Shown: in pieces, positions 17,455 through 24,961 of the stretch
Numbering within the stretch: position 1 is the first letter of the stretch
Layout: each line of letters begins with the position of its first letter
DNA from: Pseudomonas viridiflava
GTDB lineage: Bacteria; Pseudomonadota; Gammaproteobacteria; Pseudomonadales; Pseudomonadaceae
Assembly: GCF_900591205.1 (NCBI RefSeq)
Contig: NZ_UUPU01000023.1
Location: 1 to 40,516, forward strand
Direction of reading: 5' to 3'
Length of the DNA: 40,516 nt
Translations under genes and position numbers: made by a program
Notes under the pieces: model-generated
What the model was told of the DNA's origin: nothing
Databases searched by the model: none
Seen by the model: only the letters and a program-made list of their open reading frames with translations

Positions 17455-19815
17455 TCAGAACCGCTCCAGAATGCCAATGATTTCCTCTAGGTACTCGCTG
17501 CGCATGTCTTTCATTCTTTGAGCCGATAGGTTTTGGCGGCGCTTGAGAAACTCAGCAACCGATTCCTGTACCAGCCTCTGCGCTTCAGAACTCCCAATGG
17601 GCAGTACTTCTTGCATATCCCGCTCAAAAACCCTCAAAGCGGCGGCTTCTTCCTTGCTCAGCGGTATCTTATGGGCTTTCTTGGCCAGCGAATCGGCAAC
17701 ATTGGCCAGTTGAAATTCCATTTCAGGCTGATCAGTGCTCATTAGATTGAAAAAGTCGGAGGTCAGCAGTTGCTCGACAGTGAGTTTACCGACATCGGGC
17801 AAGTCGGCCAGGCATTCCACCTTCATGGACAAATCACCTTTCACGCCGTCCAGGCGGCGCATGACTACGACCTCGCCCTTGTGCATGCCGCGCAGACACA
17901 ACGGGTCATGGGACGTTGCGATAAACGTCACTCTGGGCAATGCCTCACGCAATGCACTCATTACGCGAATCTTCCAGCGCGGGTGCAAATGAGCCTCGAT
18001 TTCGTCGATCAATACCACCGCCTGGGCAGTGTGCAAGCTCTGAAAGTACGGATTGATTGCCGGGTTCATCAACCCGCGCAAAATGTCACACACCATCGCC
18101 AGCAATGAGCGATAACCAGAGGACGCCAGATGGAGCGGTGTCTTTGCAGGAGGAGTCTGATCCTTGTTTTCCACCACAATGACCAGGCATTTAAGCGCTT
18201 CATCCCATTGGATGAAATTGAACGCACTGTCTACGGAAAAGATGATCCGCAGGATGCGAATGACTTCGCTGAAGTCTGCGGGATTCAGACCCCGCAACCA
18301 CGGCTCAGGGTTCTCCAGCAATAGACTTGAGTCGAATAACGTGCTGATCGGCCCGACCAGCTCTTCTTCCTGGGCTTTCACAGACCGATACTGGCGAAAA
18401 GCACCATACGCAAAGATCGGTGGCACGGTCTTCAAGCCGCTTACGATTAATTCGTCGCTATCGACTTTCATCGTCCGCGTCCCCAACTTCCGGAAGCGCA
18501 GCTTCACTCTGGCTTCAGGCGTGCGCACTTCTCCCGCCGCCCCCAGTAACGACGGCTTCAAGATAAGTTCTTTGTACTCGAGTTTCAGTAAACTTCGGGT
18601 GCCGCTATCTGCCAACGCCAACGCGACAGCTTCCAGAACAGAACTTTTGCCGACAGCGTTTTCGCCCAGGATAAGCAGCGCAGGGGCCCGTGGATGAGAC
18701 TCAGCAACACTCGATAGATTTTGAGTGTGAGGAATGTCAATTTTAAGATGTTCAATACTCTTAAAATTTTCCAGTACCAAGGCGCACAACGATCCGTACT
18801 CCCGAGGCGCAGCCTGCGGCGCTACCTCAGGCTCGATTTCAAGCTCGACCTGAGACCCACCCCACTCTTCTCGTAGCGCGGCCAATTGGGAATCAAAGCC
18901 AAAGTTGGATTCAATTAATGCCTTCCTCAAATTCTTCAGCGCGTCCTGAAAGCCGGAGGTGGCGGCAATAGTGCTGAACGTTTTCAGGATGTTCCTCACA
19001 GAAAGATCCGACCGCGTCAGCGTTTTTTTCGACAGCGTCATAGCAATCTGGCGGCATTGCAGGTGCCAAAGCCCGCCAAACTCCAGTGCCGGAAAATCGA
19101 GCAACGCGATGACGGAGGGGTCGTGATTGATCCAGGCGTCACGTTCTTGTGACAAAAACCGATCAAGGTAGCGGTTCAAACACTCAGAGCGTTGCTTTGT
19201 CAGTTTGGGACGATCCAGATTGTAAGCCTGAATCGTCATCGAACCCTCCACGCTTAAATTCCGTAAGAACCCCTCGTGATTAACGTGCAAGTGTTCATGG
19301 AGTGCCTGATCAGAACAGGGATCGAGATACAGACGTTGCTCTTTGAGAGGATAGTGTCCCCACAAACCGCTGTCGCTTTTGACGAAGTTGTCCAACTGTT
19401 TTTTAGTTGGCAGTTTCTGCCTCGGCCCATTAACTGGAAAGAAGTCCATTCGATGGGGTACGCATTCCCGACAAACCGGGTAAATATTCTCCCAGGCCAA
19501 GGACAGCCAGGAATAATAGAGGTGATGGTCTGTGGCTTTTTTAGTGGGTAATGCGTTTGCTACAGGGCGAAACCTGTAGTGCCGCAAGTCGTTTCGAAAG
19601 CGTTCGCAAAAGGCGCACTTGCCGCGAAACAGCTGACTCAGCGTTGGCAACATATCGCCTTCGTCCAGATCAATCTCAGGCACCGGCGTGGCAGTTTGCG
19701 ACCGCTCATTCGGCGCCAGAAGCAGAAAGTCCCTGATCACACTTCTTGCCTCAACGACCTCCTTACTGCTTAGAAAAGCCGGAGGTTTCACCGAACTGCG
19801 CTCAAAATACTGCAT
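17455..19815 (-). CDS. AAA/ABC-type ATPase with N-terminal degenerate HNH-like domain (PtuA-like)
   Basis: This is a 786-residue two-part protein. Residues 1-300 resemble the neighbouring HNH protein: GKCAFCERF (Cys67, Cys70), YSWLSLAWENIYPVCREC (Cys115, Cys118), LYLDPCSDQALHEHLHVN and IQAYNLDRPKLTKQR. The catalytic EHFRPK is replaced by YRFRPV and the CN pair by CV. Residues 341-786 form an SMC/OLD-like ATPase: Walker A GENAVGKSS (384-392), a signature-like LASSGYRSLL (563-572), Walker B VVLIDEIEAHLHP (600-612) and SHDP (635-638). I see no TOPRIM domain. I chose the ATG at 19815; the open frame to 20067 only overlaps the PAS gene antigenomically in coding style. The likely role is phage defence with the HNH partner. 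Confidence 0.85.
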   Translation of the reverse strand: MQYFERSSVKPPAFLSSKEVVEARSVIRDFLLLAPNERSQTATPVPEIDLDEGDMLPTLSQLFRGKCAFCERFRNDLRHYRFRPVANALPTKKATDHHLYYSWLSLAWENIYPVCRECVPHRMDFFPVNGPRQKLPTKKQLDNFVKSDSGLWGHYPLKEQRLYLDPCSDQALHEHLHVNHEGFLRNLSVEGSMTIQAYNLDRPKLTKQRSECLNRYLDRFLSQERDAWINHDPSVIALLDFPALEFGGLWHLQCRQIAMTLSKKTLTRSDLSVRNILKTFSTIAATSGFQDALKNLRKALIESNFGFDSQLAALREEWGGSQVELEIEPEVAPQAAPREYGSLCALVLENFKSIEHLKIDIPHTQNLSSVAESHPRAPALLILGENAVGKSSVLEAVALALADSGTRSLLKLEYKELILKPSLLGAAGEVRTPEARVKLRFRKLGTRTMKVDSDELIVSGLKTVPPIFAYGAFRQYRSVKAQEEELVGPISTLFDSSLLLENPEPWLRGLNPADFSEVIRILRIIFSVDSAFNFIQWDEALKCLVIVVENKDQTPPAKTPLHLASSGYRSLLAMVCDILRGLMNPAINPYFQSLHTAQAVVLIDEIEAHLHPRWKIRVMSALREALPRVTFIATSHDPLCLRGMHKGEVVVMRRLDGVKGDLSMKVECLADLPDVGKLTVEQLLTSDFFNLMSTDQPEMEFQLANVADSLAKKAHKIPLSKEEAAALRVFERDMQEVLPIGSSEAQRLVQESVAEFLKRRQNLSAQRMKDMRSEYLEEIIGILERF

Positions 19816-19882
19816 CGATCTCGTCCCTAAGACACTCAAAAGAACTAGATTAATAGCATTGCGCCACCAACTGAAAGCGTTC

Positions 19883-20623
19883 CTACACTTTGCGCTCGAA
19901 AATCGCCCCCTCGATCCCCAGCACCTCACGGGTATCGGCATAAATCCCCACGCCCTTCTCCCACACATGCTTGATCGACTGGTCGGCGCAGCGAATTCGG
20001 TAGTTGAGTTCGAACGGCTCATGCCGCGACAGCGCGTATTGCACCTCGCGCCACACGTAGTCGGCATCCTGCGCCAGGATCAGGCTGTTGTAGGTGAACT
20101 CATGGTTGTCCACCAGGCGCTCGGCGGGGTAGCCGGTGAGTTGCAGGCAGCCGGCGCTGACGAACTCCATGGTCCAGTCGCGGTTGTTGCGCCCGCGATA
20201 GATCAGCCCCGGCATGCTGTCGAGCAAACTCATGCTGCTGCGCTGGCTGGCCTGCAAGGCGATTTCGCGGCGCTTGTGCGCGGTCACATCGCCAGCCACC
20301 AAGTAGAACCCCTGGGGGCCGCGCTTGAGGCTGACCTCGAACCAGCGCAACTCACCGCACGGGTGCACAAACCGCAGGCGCTGGCTGAACGAGCTGTCGG
20401 GGCGGCGGCGCAGTTCATTCAACGCCTGGCGCCATAACGGGCGATCTTCCTGATGCACGTAGTCCATCAGGTTACGCTCGGTGCCCGGCTGGCCCATCAA
20501 TTCGGCCCACGCCAGGTTGAAGTGGGCGATCTTGCCGCTGTCGCGCAGGTGCAGCAAGGCGGTGGGGAAACAATCCATCAACTCAATCGACGGGAGCACA
20601 AAGGCGTCGGGGCTTTCCCTCAT
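19883..20623 (-). CDS. Tandem PAS-domain protein without output domain
   Basis: This is a 246-residue soluble protein with two PAS domains. The first spans about residues 12-115 (FPTALLHLRDSGKIAHFNLA, ending LVAGDVTAHKRRE). The second spans about 130-245 (LLDSMPGLIYRGRNNRDWTM, ending VLGIEGAIFERK). No kinase, GGDEF, EAL or DNA-binding region follows. It begins immediately after the stop of the response regulator gene and is the third gene of that operon. It may modulate the kinase by binding a ligand, heme or flavin; none of this is shown by sequence. Confidence 0.82.
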   Translation of the reverse strand: MRESPDAFVLPSIELMDCFPTALLHLRDSGKIAHFNLAWAELMGQPGTERNLMDYVHQEDRPLWRQALNELRRRPDSSFSQRLRFVHPCGELRWFEVSLKRGPQGFYLVAGDVTAHKRREIALQASQRSSMSLLDSMPGLIYRGRNNRDWTMEFVSAGCLQLTGYPAERLVDNHEFTYNSLILAQDADYVWREVQYALSRHEPFELNYRIRCADQSIKHVWEKGVGIYADTREVLGIEGAIFERKV

Positions 20624-21280
20624 CTAATGGCGCTCCTCGTGCTTCAAGGCGCCGCTGTGGACCCAGGCCGCCAGCTCCAGCCGCGAATGCAGGCCGAGCT
20701 TCTGCAACAGGCTGCGCACATAGATTTTCACCGTGCCGTCGCTGATGCCCAGCTCCCTGCCGATCTGCTTGTTACTCATGCCCGCAGCGATTAACGCCAA
20801 AGTCTGGCCTTCGCGCTCGGTGAGGTTGTCGTTGCCGGCGGCCTCACTGTGCTGTACCGGCTCGGCCTGGTCGGCCAGCAGCGCAATCAGGGTCGAATCC
20901 AGCACAATCGCGCCCTTGTGGCAGTTGCGCATATACGCCAGCAAGGCATCGGGCTCGGTTTCCTTGAGCACATAACCGCTGGCGCCCAGGCGCAAGGCGG
21001 TGAGCAACTCGGCGCGGTCCATCGAGGCGGTAAGCACCACCACCTGGCAATCCAGGCGCAATTGGCGCAACTCATCCAGCACCTGCAAGCCGCTGAGGCC
21101 AGGCATGTGCAGGTCCAGCAGCACCTGTTGCGGCGTCAGGCTCACGGCCAGGTTGATGCCTTCGCGGCCGCTGGCCGCCTGGCCCACCACTTCGAAGTCA
21201 GCACTGGCGTCGAACAACTGCGCCAGTCCCTTGCGAAACAGTGGGTGATCATCGATCAGTAGTAAGGTCGTGCAGTCCAT
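20624..21280 (-). CDS. NarL/FixJ-family response regulator
   Basis: This is a 218-residue protein. The receiver domain (about 1-120) has the acidic pair Asp10-Asp11, phosphoacceptor Asp56 (VLLDLHMPG) and Lys in GYVLKETEPD. The LuxR-type helix-turn-helix (about 150-212) includes LTEREGQTLALIAAGMSNKQ and LGISDGTVKIYVRSLLQKLG. I set the start at 21280 because MDCTTLLLIDDHP is a normal receiver start; the longer frame to 21358 lies inside the kinase gene. It overlaps the kinase by 32 bases. Confidence 0.9.
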   Translation of the reverse strand: MDCTTLLLIDDHPLFRKGLAQLFDASADFEVVGQAASGREGINLAVSLTPQQVLLDLHMPGLSGLQVLDELRQLRLDCQVVVLTASMDRAELLTALRLGASGYVLKETEPDALLAYMRNCHKGAIVLDSTLIALLADQAEPVQHSEAAGNDNLTEREGQTLALIAAGMSNKQIGRELGISDGTVKIYVRSLLQKLGLHSRLELAAWVHSGALKHEERH

Positions 21281-22361
21281 CGAGACTCCCCTGTGGCAGA
21301 TCGTGGTGGCGGCGCAGGCCAAGGTGCACGCGCACGCCGTGCGGGCGGATGGCTTCAATGCTCAGCCGAGCGCCGATGCTGGCGGCGCGCTCGCGGATAA
21401 TCGCCAGACCAAAATGGTTGTGTTCATCGCAGGCCGGGCTCAGGCCGATGCCGTCGTCTTCCACCGATACCGAGGCTTCGCCGTCCTGGGTCTGGCGCAG
21501 TTCGATGCGCACGTGGCGTGCGTGGGAATGGCGCACCGCGTTGGCCAGCGCTTCGCGAATAATCTGCAGGATCTGCAATTCGGTTTCCGGGCTCAGGGCA
21601 TCGTCAGCCAGGCGGTTGTCGAGTTCGAACACGATGATGCAGCGCCGCGAGAATTCCGCGACCGAGTCGGCCAGGGCCTGGCGCAGCGAGCGCCCGTCCA
21701 TGGTCAGGCGGGCGCTGGTGATCAGCTCGCGCACCTGGCGTTGCAACTGACTCAGGCCGGCGCACAGGTCCTGCAATGCTGGCTCGCCCAGCTGCGATTG
21801 CAAACCATGGGCCTGGAACGACAGGTAACCCAACTGCTGCGCTACCGAATCGTGCAGCTCACGGGCCAGCGCACCGTGGCGCGAGGTCGCCTGTTTGCGC
21901 TGCTGTTCGCGCTGATGGCTGCGCAGGCGCACGCTTACGCCGACTGCCTGCGCAGCCTCCTCCAGCAAACTGCGCCAGCTGGCACCGGCTCGCCTGGGGG
22001 TATCGAGCAGCAAGACGCCCTTTTCGCCCTCGGGCAACGCGCAGACCACCCGGTGTACCCCGCGCTGCCGGCAAGGGCCGCAAGCCTGCGGCATATCCGC
22101 CACGCTCGGGTCGCGCCAGGGGCATGTCGCCACCGCCTGGCAGCCCTCGATCAAGCCGCGCCGGGTCGGGCTCAAGTCCTCGCCGCCGAGGATCAGGTTG
22201 AGCCTGGCAGGCGGCAGCAGTGCGTCGAAACGGTCCAGCAAACCCGACAAGGCACCGTCAGCGTGCAGGGGCAACCCGGCCAACAGCTTGCGCACGCTGC
22301 GCGCCTGGTCTGGTCGCACAGGCCCCAACCAGAGCGGCCAGCCTTTCGGTCGTGTTTGCAC
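21249..22361 (-). CDS. Soluble NarX-type histidine kinase with cysteine cluster
   Basis: This is a 370-residue kinase starting at GTG, with GGGGAG about 10 bases upstream. The HisKA_3 motif ARELHDSVAQQLGYL carries phospho-His170. The ATPase domain shows IREALANAVRHSHARHV and VEDDGIGLSP. There is no transmembrane segment, so it senses in the cytoplasm. The N-terminal half contains Cys74, Cys80, Cys94, Cys97 and Cys107 (CQAVATC, ACGPC, VVC), a candidate metal or redox site. It is divergent from dmmA across 182 bases, so control of amine demethylation is a reasonable inference. Confidence 0.88.
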   Translation of the reverse strand: MQTRPKGWPLWLGPVRPDQARSVRKLLAGLPLHADGALSGLLDRFDALLPPARLNLILGGEDLSPTRRGLIEGCQAVATCPWRDPSVADMPQACGPCRQRGVHRVVCALPEGEKGVLLLDTPRRAGASWRSLLEEAAQAVGVSVRLRSHQREQQRKQATSRHGALARELHDSVAQQLGYLSFQAHGLQSQLGEPALQDLCAGLSQLQRQVRELITSARLTMDGRSLRQALADSVAEFSRRCIIVFELDNRLADDALSPETELQILQIIREALANAVRHSHARHVRIELRQTQDGEASVSVEDDGIGLSPACDEHNHFGLAIIRERAASIGARLSIEAIRPHGVRVHLGLRRHHDLPQGSLDGLHDLTTDR

Positions 22362-22483
22362 TCTTCGCTAACTCCCCGTGCCGTTGCTGAGCATAGGCAA
22401 AGACCAGCAACTTCCATGCCCCGAACGACCGTAAAGCAAGGCTTATCTCCAAAGGCATAGCCCTTTTTCCAGATTGAGAAGAT

Positions 22484-22518
22484 TTTCCCCATAGGAAAGT
22501 ATCTCTCCCAACAGGAAA
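22484..22518. promoter_or_regulatory. Paired TTTCC-N5-GGAAA sites upstream of dmmA
   Basis: Two palindromic sites stand 20 bases apart, start to start: TTTCC-CCATA-GGAAA (22484-22498) and TCTCC-CAACA-GGAAA (22504-22518). The second ends 25 bases before the dmmA ATG. The same arrangement occurs twice in the gmaS/XRE intergenic region. The predicted binder is the XRE-cupin regulator at 39661, which is inference. Confidence 0.6.
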
Positions 22519-22543
22519 CAAAACCCACTCTGGAGGAGCCCGC

Positions 22544-22990
22544 ATGACGCACACCCTCAGCCGCCCCATCGTGGTAATGCAAGCCGCCAGTATCAGCGCG
22601 CAGGTTGTCGAAGAACTGGAGAAGCCGTTGCTGCTGATCGGCGAACAACCCGACTTTGCCCGGCGCATGCGCGAGGCATTGGCCAGCGCCACCGTGGGCT
22701 GCAGGCTCTACCTGCTGGGCGATGAAGCGTTCATCTGGCGCATTCACGGTGAGGCACGTGCCGCTGGCCTCGAAGACCACGAAATCAGCCTGACCTGCGC
22801 AACCCCCGGTCTGCGCCAGGTGTATTGCGCACACTGCGGCCTGACCCAGGCGGCCGGGCCGCAGGCGCGGATGAGCTGCATCGGCTGCCATGTGGGACTG
22901 GAGGTGCGCACGCATTTTTCCCGGCGTCTGGGGGCTTACCTCGGGGTCTGCCTCGACCCCGACCAGCCCTATGCAGGTTTCCAGCCATGA
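22544..22990 (+). CDS. dmmA: Small subunit of heme-dependent oxidative N-demethylase / dimethylamine monooxygenase (DmmA family)
   Basis: This is a 148-residue protein with a strong ribosome site (GGAGGAG). The C-terminal half has two CxxC pairs, Cys95/Cys98 (YCAHCG) and Cys112/Cys115 (SCIGCHV), a rubredoxin- or zinc-ribbon-like metal site. The N-terminal half holds a small domain with LLLIGEQPDFARRMREAL. Together with the next three genes it forms the four-gene cluster for dimethylamine to methylamine plus formaldehyde. The subunit is probably an electron-transfer or assembly component. Published subunit letters differ between species; I follow the usage in which the small protein is DmmA. 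It is the first gene of a plus-strand operon extending to folD. Confidence 0.82.
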   Translation: MTHTLSRPIVVMQAASISAQVVEELEKPLLLIGEQPDFARRMREALASATVGCRLYLLGDEAFIWRIHGEARAAGLEDHEISLTCATPGLRQVYCAHCGLTQAAGPQARMSCIGCHVGLEVRTHFSRRLGAYLGVCLDPDQPYAGFQP

Positions 22991-23916
22991 GCGCGGCCCT
23001 CAGCGTTCAGGTCAGCGCGGCCCGCATGCTTACGCCAGTGGTGCGCGAATTCACCCTCACCGCCTGCGACGGCGCCCTGCCCGGCTTCTCGCCCGGCAGC
23101 CATGTGCAGGTGCATCTGCCCCTGGCCGAGGGCAAGGTGCGCAACGCCTATTCACTCACCAGCGACCCGGCGCACACCCAGCACTACCGCATCGCCGTGC
23201 GCCTGCAGGACGCCTCGCGTGGCGGTTCGCAGTACCTGCATCGCCAGGTGCAGGTCGGCGACACCTTGCAGATCTCACCGCCGGCCAATCTGTTTGCGCC
23301 CCATGGCACCGCACGCCTGCATATCCTGATCGCCGCCGGTATCGGCATCACGCCGTTCATGGCCTATATCGCGGCGATGCAACAGCAGCGCGCCGATTTC
23401 GAACTGCATTACCTGTTTCGCCCAGGCATCAGCGACGCGTATCTCGATGAACTGCAACAACGCCTCGGCCCGCGTCTGCACACCTACGACCAGCGCCCCG
23501 ACCTGAGCCGAATCCTCAGCAACCGGCCGCTGGGCAGTCACGTCTACACCTGTGGCCCGCAGCCCCTGCTCGATGCGGTTGAGCACCACGCCACACGCCT
23601 CGGCTGGCCACGCAAACGCGTGCACTCGGAAGCCTTCAAGGGCGCACAACCGGGCCAACCGTTCGAGCTGGAACTGGTGCGCAGCGGTCGGCGGTTGCGT
23701 GTCGAGGCCGAGCAAAGCCTGCTTGAAGCTCTGGAGCACGCGGGCCTGCACGTACCCAACCTGTGCCGTGGCGGGGTCTGCGGCCAGTGCATCACGCGCC
23801 ATCAAGGCGGCGCCATCGAACACCGCGACAGCTTCCTCAGCCCGGCCGAGCAGGCCGAATTTCTCATGCCCTGTGTTTCACGCGGCTGCGGCCCCTGCGT
23901 TTCGCTGGACCTTTAG
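22987..23916 (+). CDS. dmmB: Oxidoreductase subunit (flavin plus 2Fe-2S) of dimethylamine monooxygenase
   Basis: This is a 309-residue reductase of the phthalate dioxygenase reductase type. RNAYSL at 52-57 is the flavin-binding motif, GIGITPF at 118-124 and YTCGP at 187-191 form the NAD(P)H site. The C-terminal plant-type ferredoxin domain has Cys260, Cys265, Cys268 and Cys296. It would pass electrons from NAD(P)H to the heme subunit. The ATG at 22987 overlaps the dmmA stop (ATGA). Confidence 0.88.
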   Translation: MSAALSVQVSAARMLTPVVREFTLTACDGALPGFSPGSHVQVHLPLAEGKVRNAYSLTSDPAHTQHYRIAVRLQDASRGGSQYLHRQVQVGDTLQISPPANLFAPHGTARLHILIAAGIGITPFMAYIAAMQQQRADFELHYLFRPGISDAYLDELQQRLGPRLHTYDQRPDLSRILSNRPLGSHVYTCGPQPLLDAVEHHATRLGWPRKRVHSEAFKGAQPGQPFELELVRSGRRLRVEAEQSLLEALEHAGLHVPNLCRGGVCGQCITRHQGGAIEHRDSFLSPAEQAEFLMPCVSRGCGPCVSLDL

Positions 23917-23926
23917 GAGTTAGACC

Positions 23927-24943
23927 ATGCCCCTGCAATCGAGCCCCGTGCTGAGCTATCGCGACGACTTCAGCTTTCGCAACAGCCCGGCCGCAATCCG
24001 CCGGTTCCCCTTCCCCTTTATCGAGGACAACTACCTGTACTCGGTAAATATCGAACCGGCCACCTCCCGCGACCCGGGCTCGATCTATGAGCACACCTTC
24101 GACATCGACGAGCACTACCGCTCGGAAATGGCCGAACGCGCCCTGGTGCTGGACAAGGACCCGCGTCGCTACCTGGTGATGCCGCACATGCAAGTGGCCG
24201 CCTGGGACGCATTGCAAATGATCATGCAACACCTGGCCGCGGATTACCCGCAGGGGTTCAGCCTGACGCGGGACGGCGACCGCTGGCATTGGCGCAACCA
24301 CCTGCTCGACATCGACCAGCAGTTTGTCTTCGGCGACGCCGCGAGCCTGCCCTGCGCACCGCTGGAGTACATCGGCCGTCAGGTGCAAGGCGATTTCGCC
24401 TTGCTCGACCAGCGCGATGAAGACCTGTACATGGACGCCGGCCTGGTCACCAGCCCGGCCGACTGGTCGCTGGCGTTCGACGCCGGCATGAGTTTCAAGC
24501 AGTGGCATGCACCGGTGCCCATGGCCCATCAGATGGGCGTATTCGAACGGGCGTTGAAGTACCTGCTCAACCTGCAGGTCGGCCAGCCGGTGCGGCGGCT
24601 GAACTGGACCCTGACCATCAACCCGCGCCTGGATTCGTCCCCGGAAACCTTCCATGAATGGGGTGCGGATCGCGGCCGGATCACCGCGCAGAACGTCGGC
24701 CAGCAAGTGCACCTGCGGGTCGAGCTGCAAGTAATGGCGCGCCTGCCGCGCAGCAACGCGGTGATGTTCAGCATTCGCACCTACCTGATCAGCCTCGACG
24801 AACTGGTCACCCAGCCCGGTTGGGGCTGCCGCCTGCATCGCGTGTTGCGCGACTTGCCCGAGCCCATCGCCGACTACAAGGGCATGACCCGCTACCGCCA
24901 CACGCTGGTCGAGTGGCTGAGCCAATTCGACCCACAAGCCTGA
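23927..24943 (+). CDS. Heme-dependent oxidative N-demethylase catalytic subunit (DUF3445, PAS-fold)
   Basis: This is a 338-residue protein of the DUF3445/HODM family. Characteristic segments are DIDEHYRSEMAERALVLDKD (about 60-79), the residue 172-205 stretch around FDAGMSFKQWHAPVP, and LNWTLTINPRLDSS (about 225-238). Family knowledge: the homologue from Pseudomonas mendocina uses a PAS-fold heme domain to demethylate dimethylamine. TAGGAG precedes the ATG. Nomenclature for this subunit varies (HODM alpha; DmmD or DmmA in different papers), so I leave the symbol empty. I cannot assign the heme ligand from sequence alone. Confidence 0.87.
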   Translation: MPLQSSPVLSYRDDFSFRNSPAAIRRFPFPFIEDNYLYSVNIEPATSRDPGSIYEHTFDIDEHYRSEMAERALVLDKDPRRYLVMPHMQVAAWDALQMIMQHLAADYPQGFSLTRDGDRWHWRNHLLDIDQQFVFGDAASLPCAPLEYIGRQVQGDFALLDQRDEDLYMDAGLVTSPADWSLAFDAGMSFKQWHAPVPMAHQMGVFERALKYLLNLQVGQPVRRLNWTLTINPRLDSSPETFHEWGADRGRITAQNVGQQVHLRVELQVMARLPRSNAVMFSIRTYLISLDELVTQPGWGCRLHRVLRDLPEPIADYKGMTRYRHTLVEWLSQFDPQA

Positions 24944-24961
24944 CTCCCCTTCTGCTACGAC

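Noticed and set aside
19816..20067. An 84-codon N-terminal extension of the ATPase
   Set aside because: It lies within the PAS gene in another frame, with Arg/Ser/Cys-rich composition; the protein MQYFERSS... starts naturally at 19815.
22362..22385. Possible sigma-54 promoter (ggcacggggagttagc) upstream of the kinase
   Set aside because: The GG and GC elements are two bases too far apart for a -24/-12 promoter.
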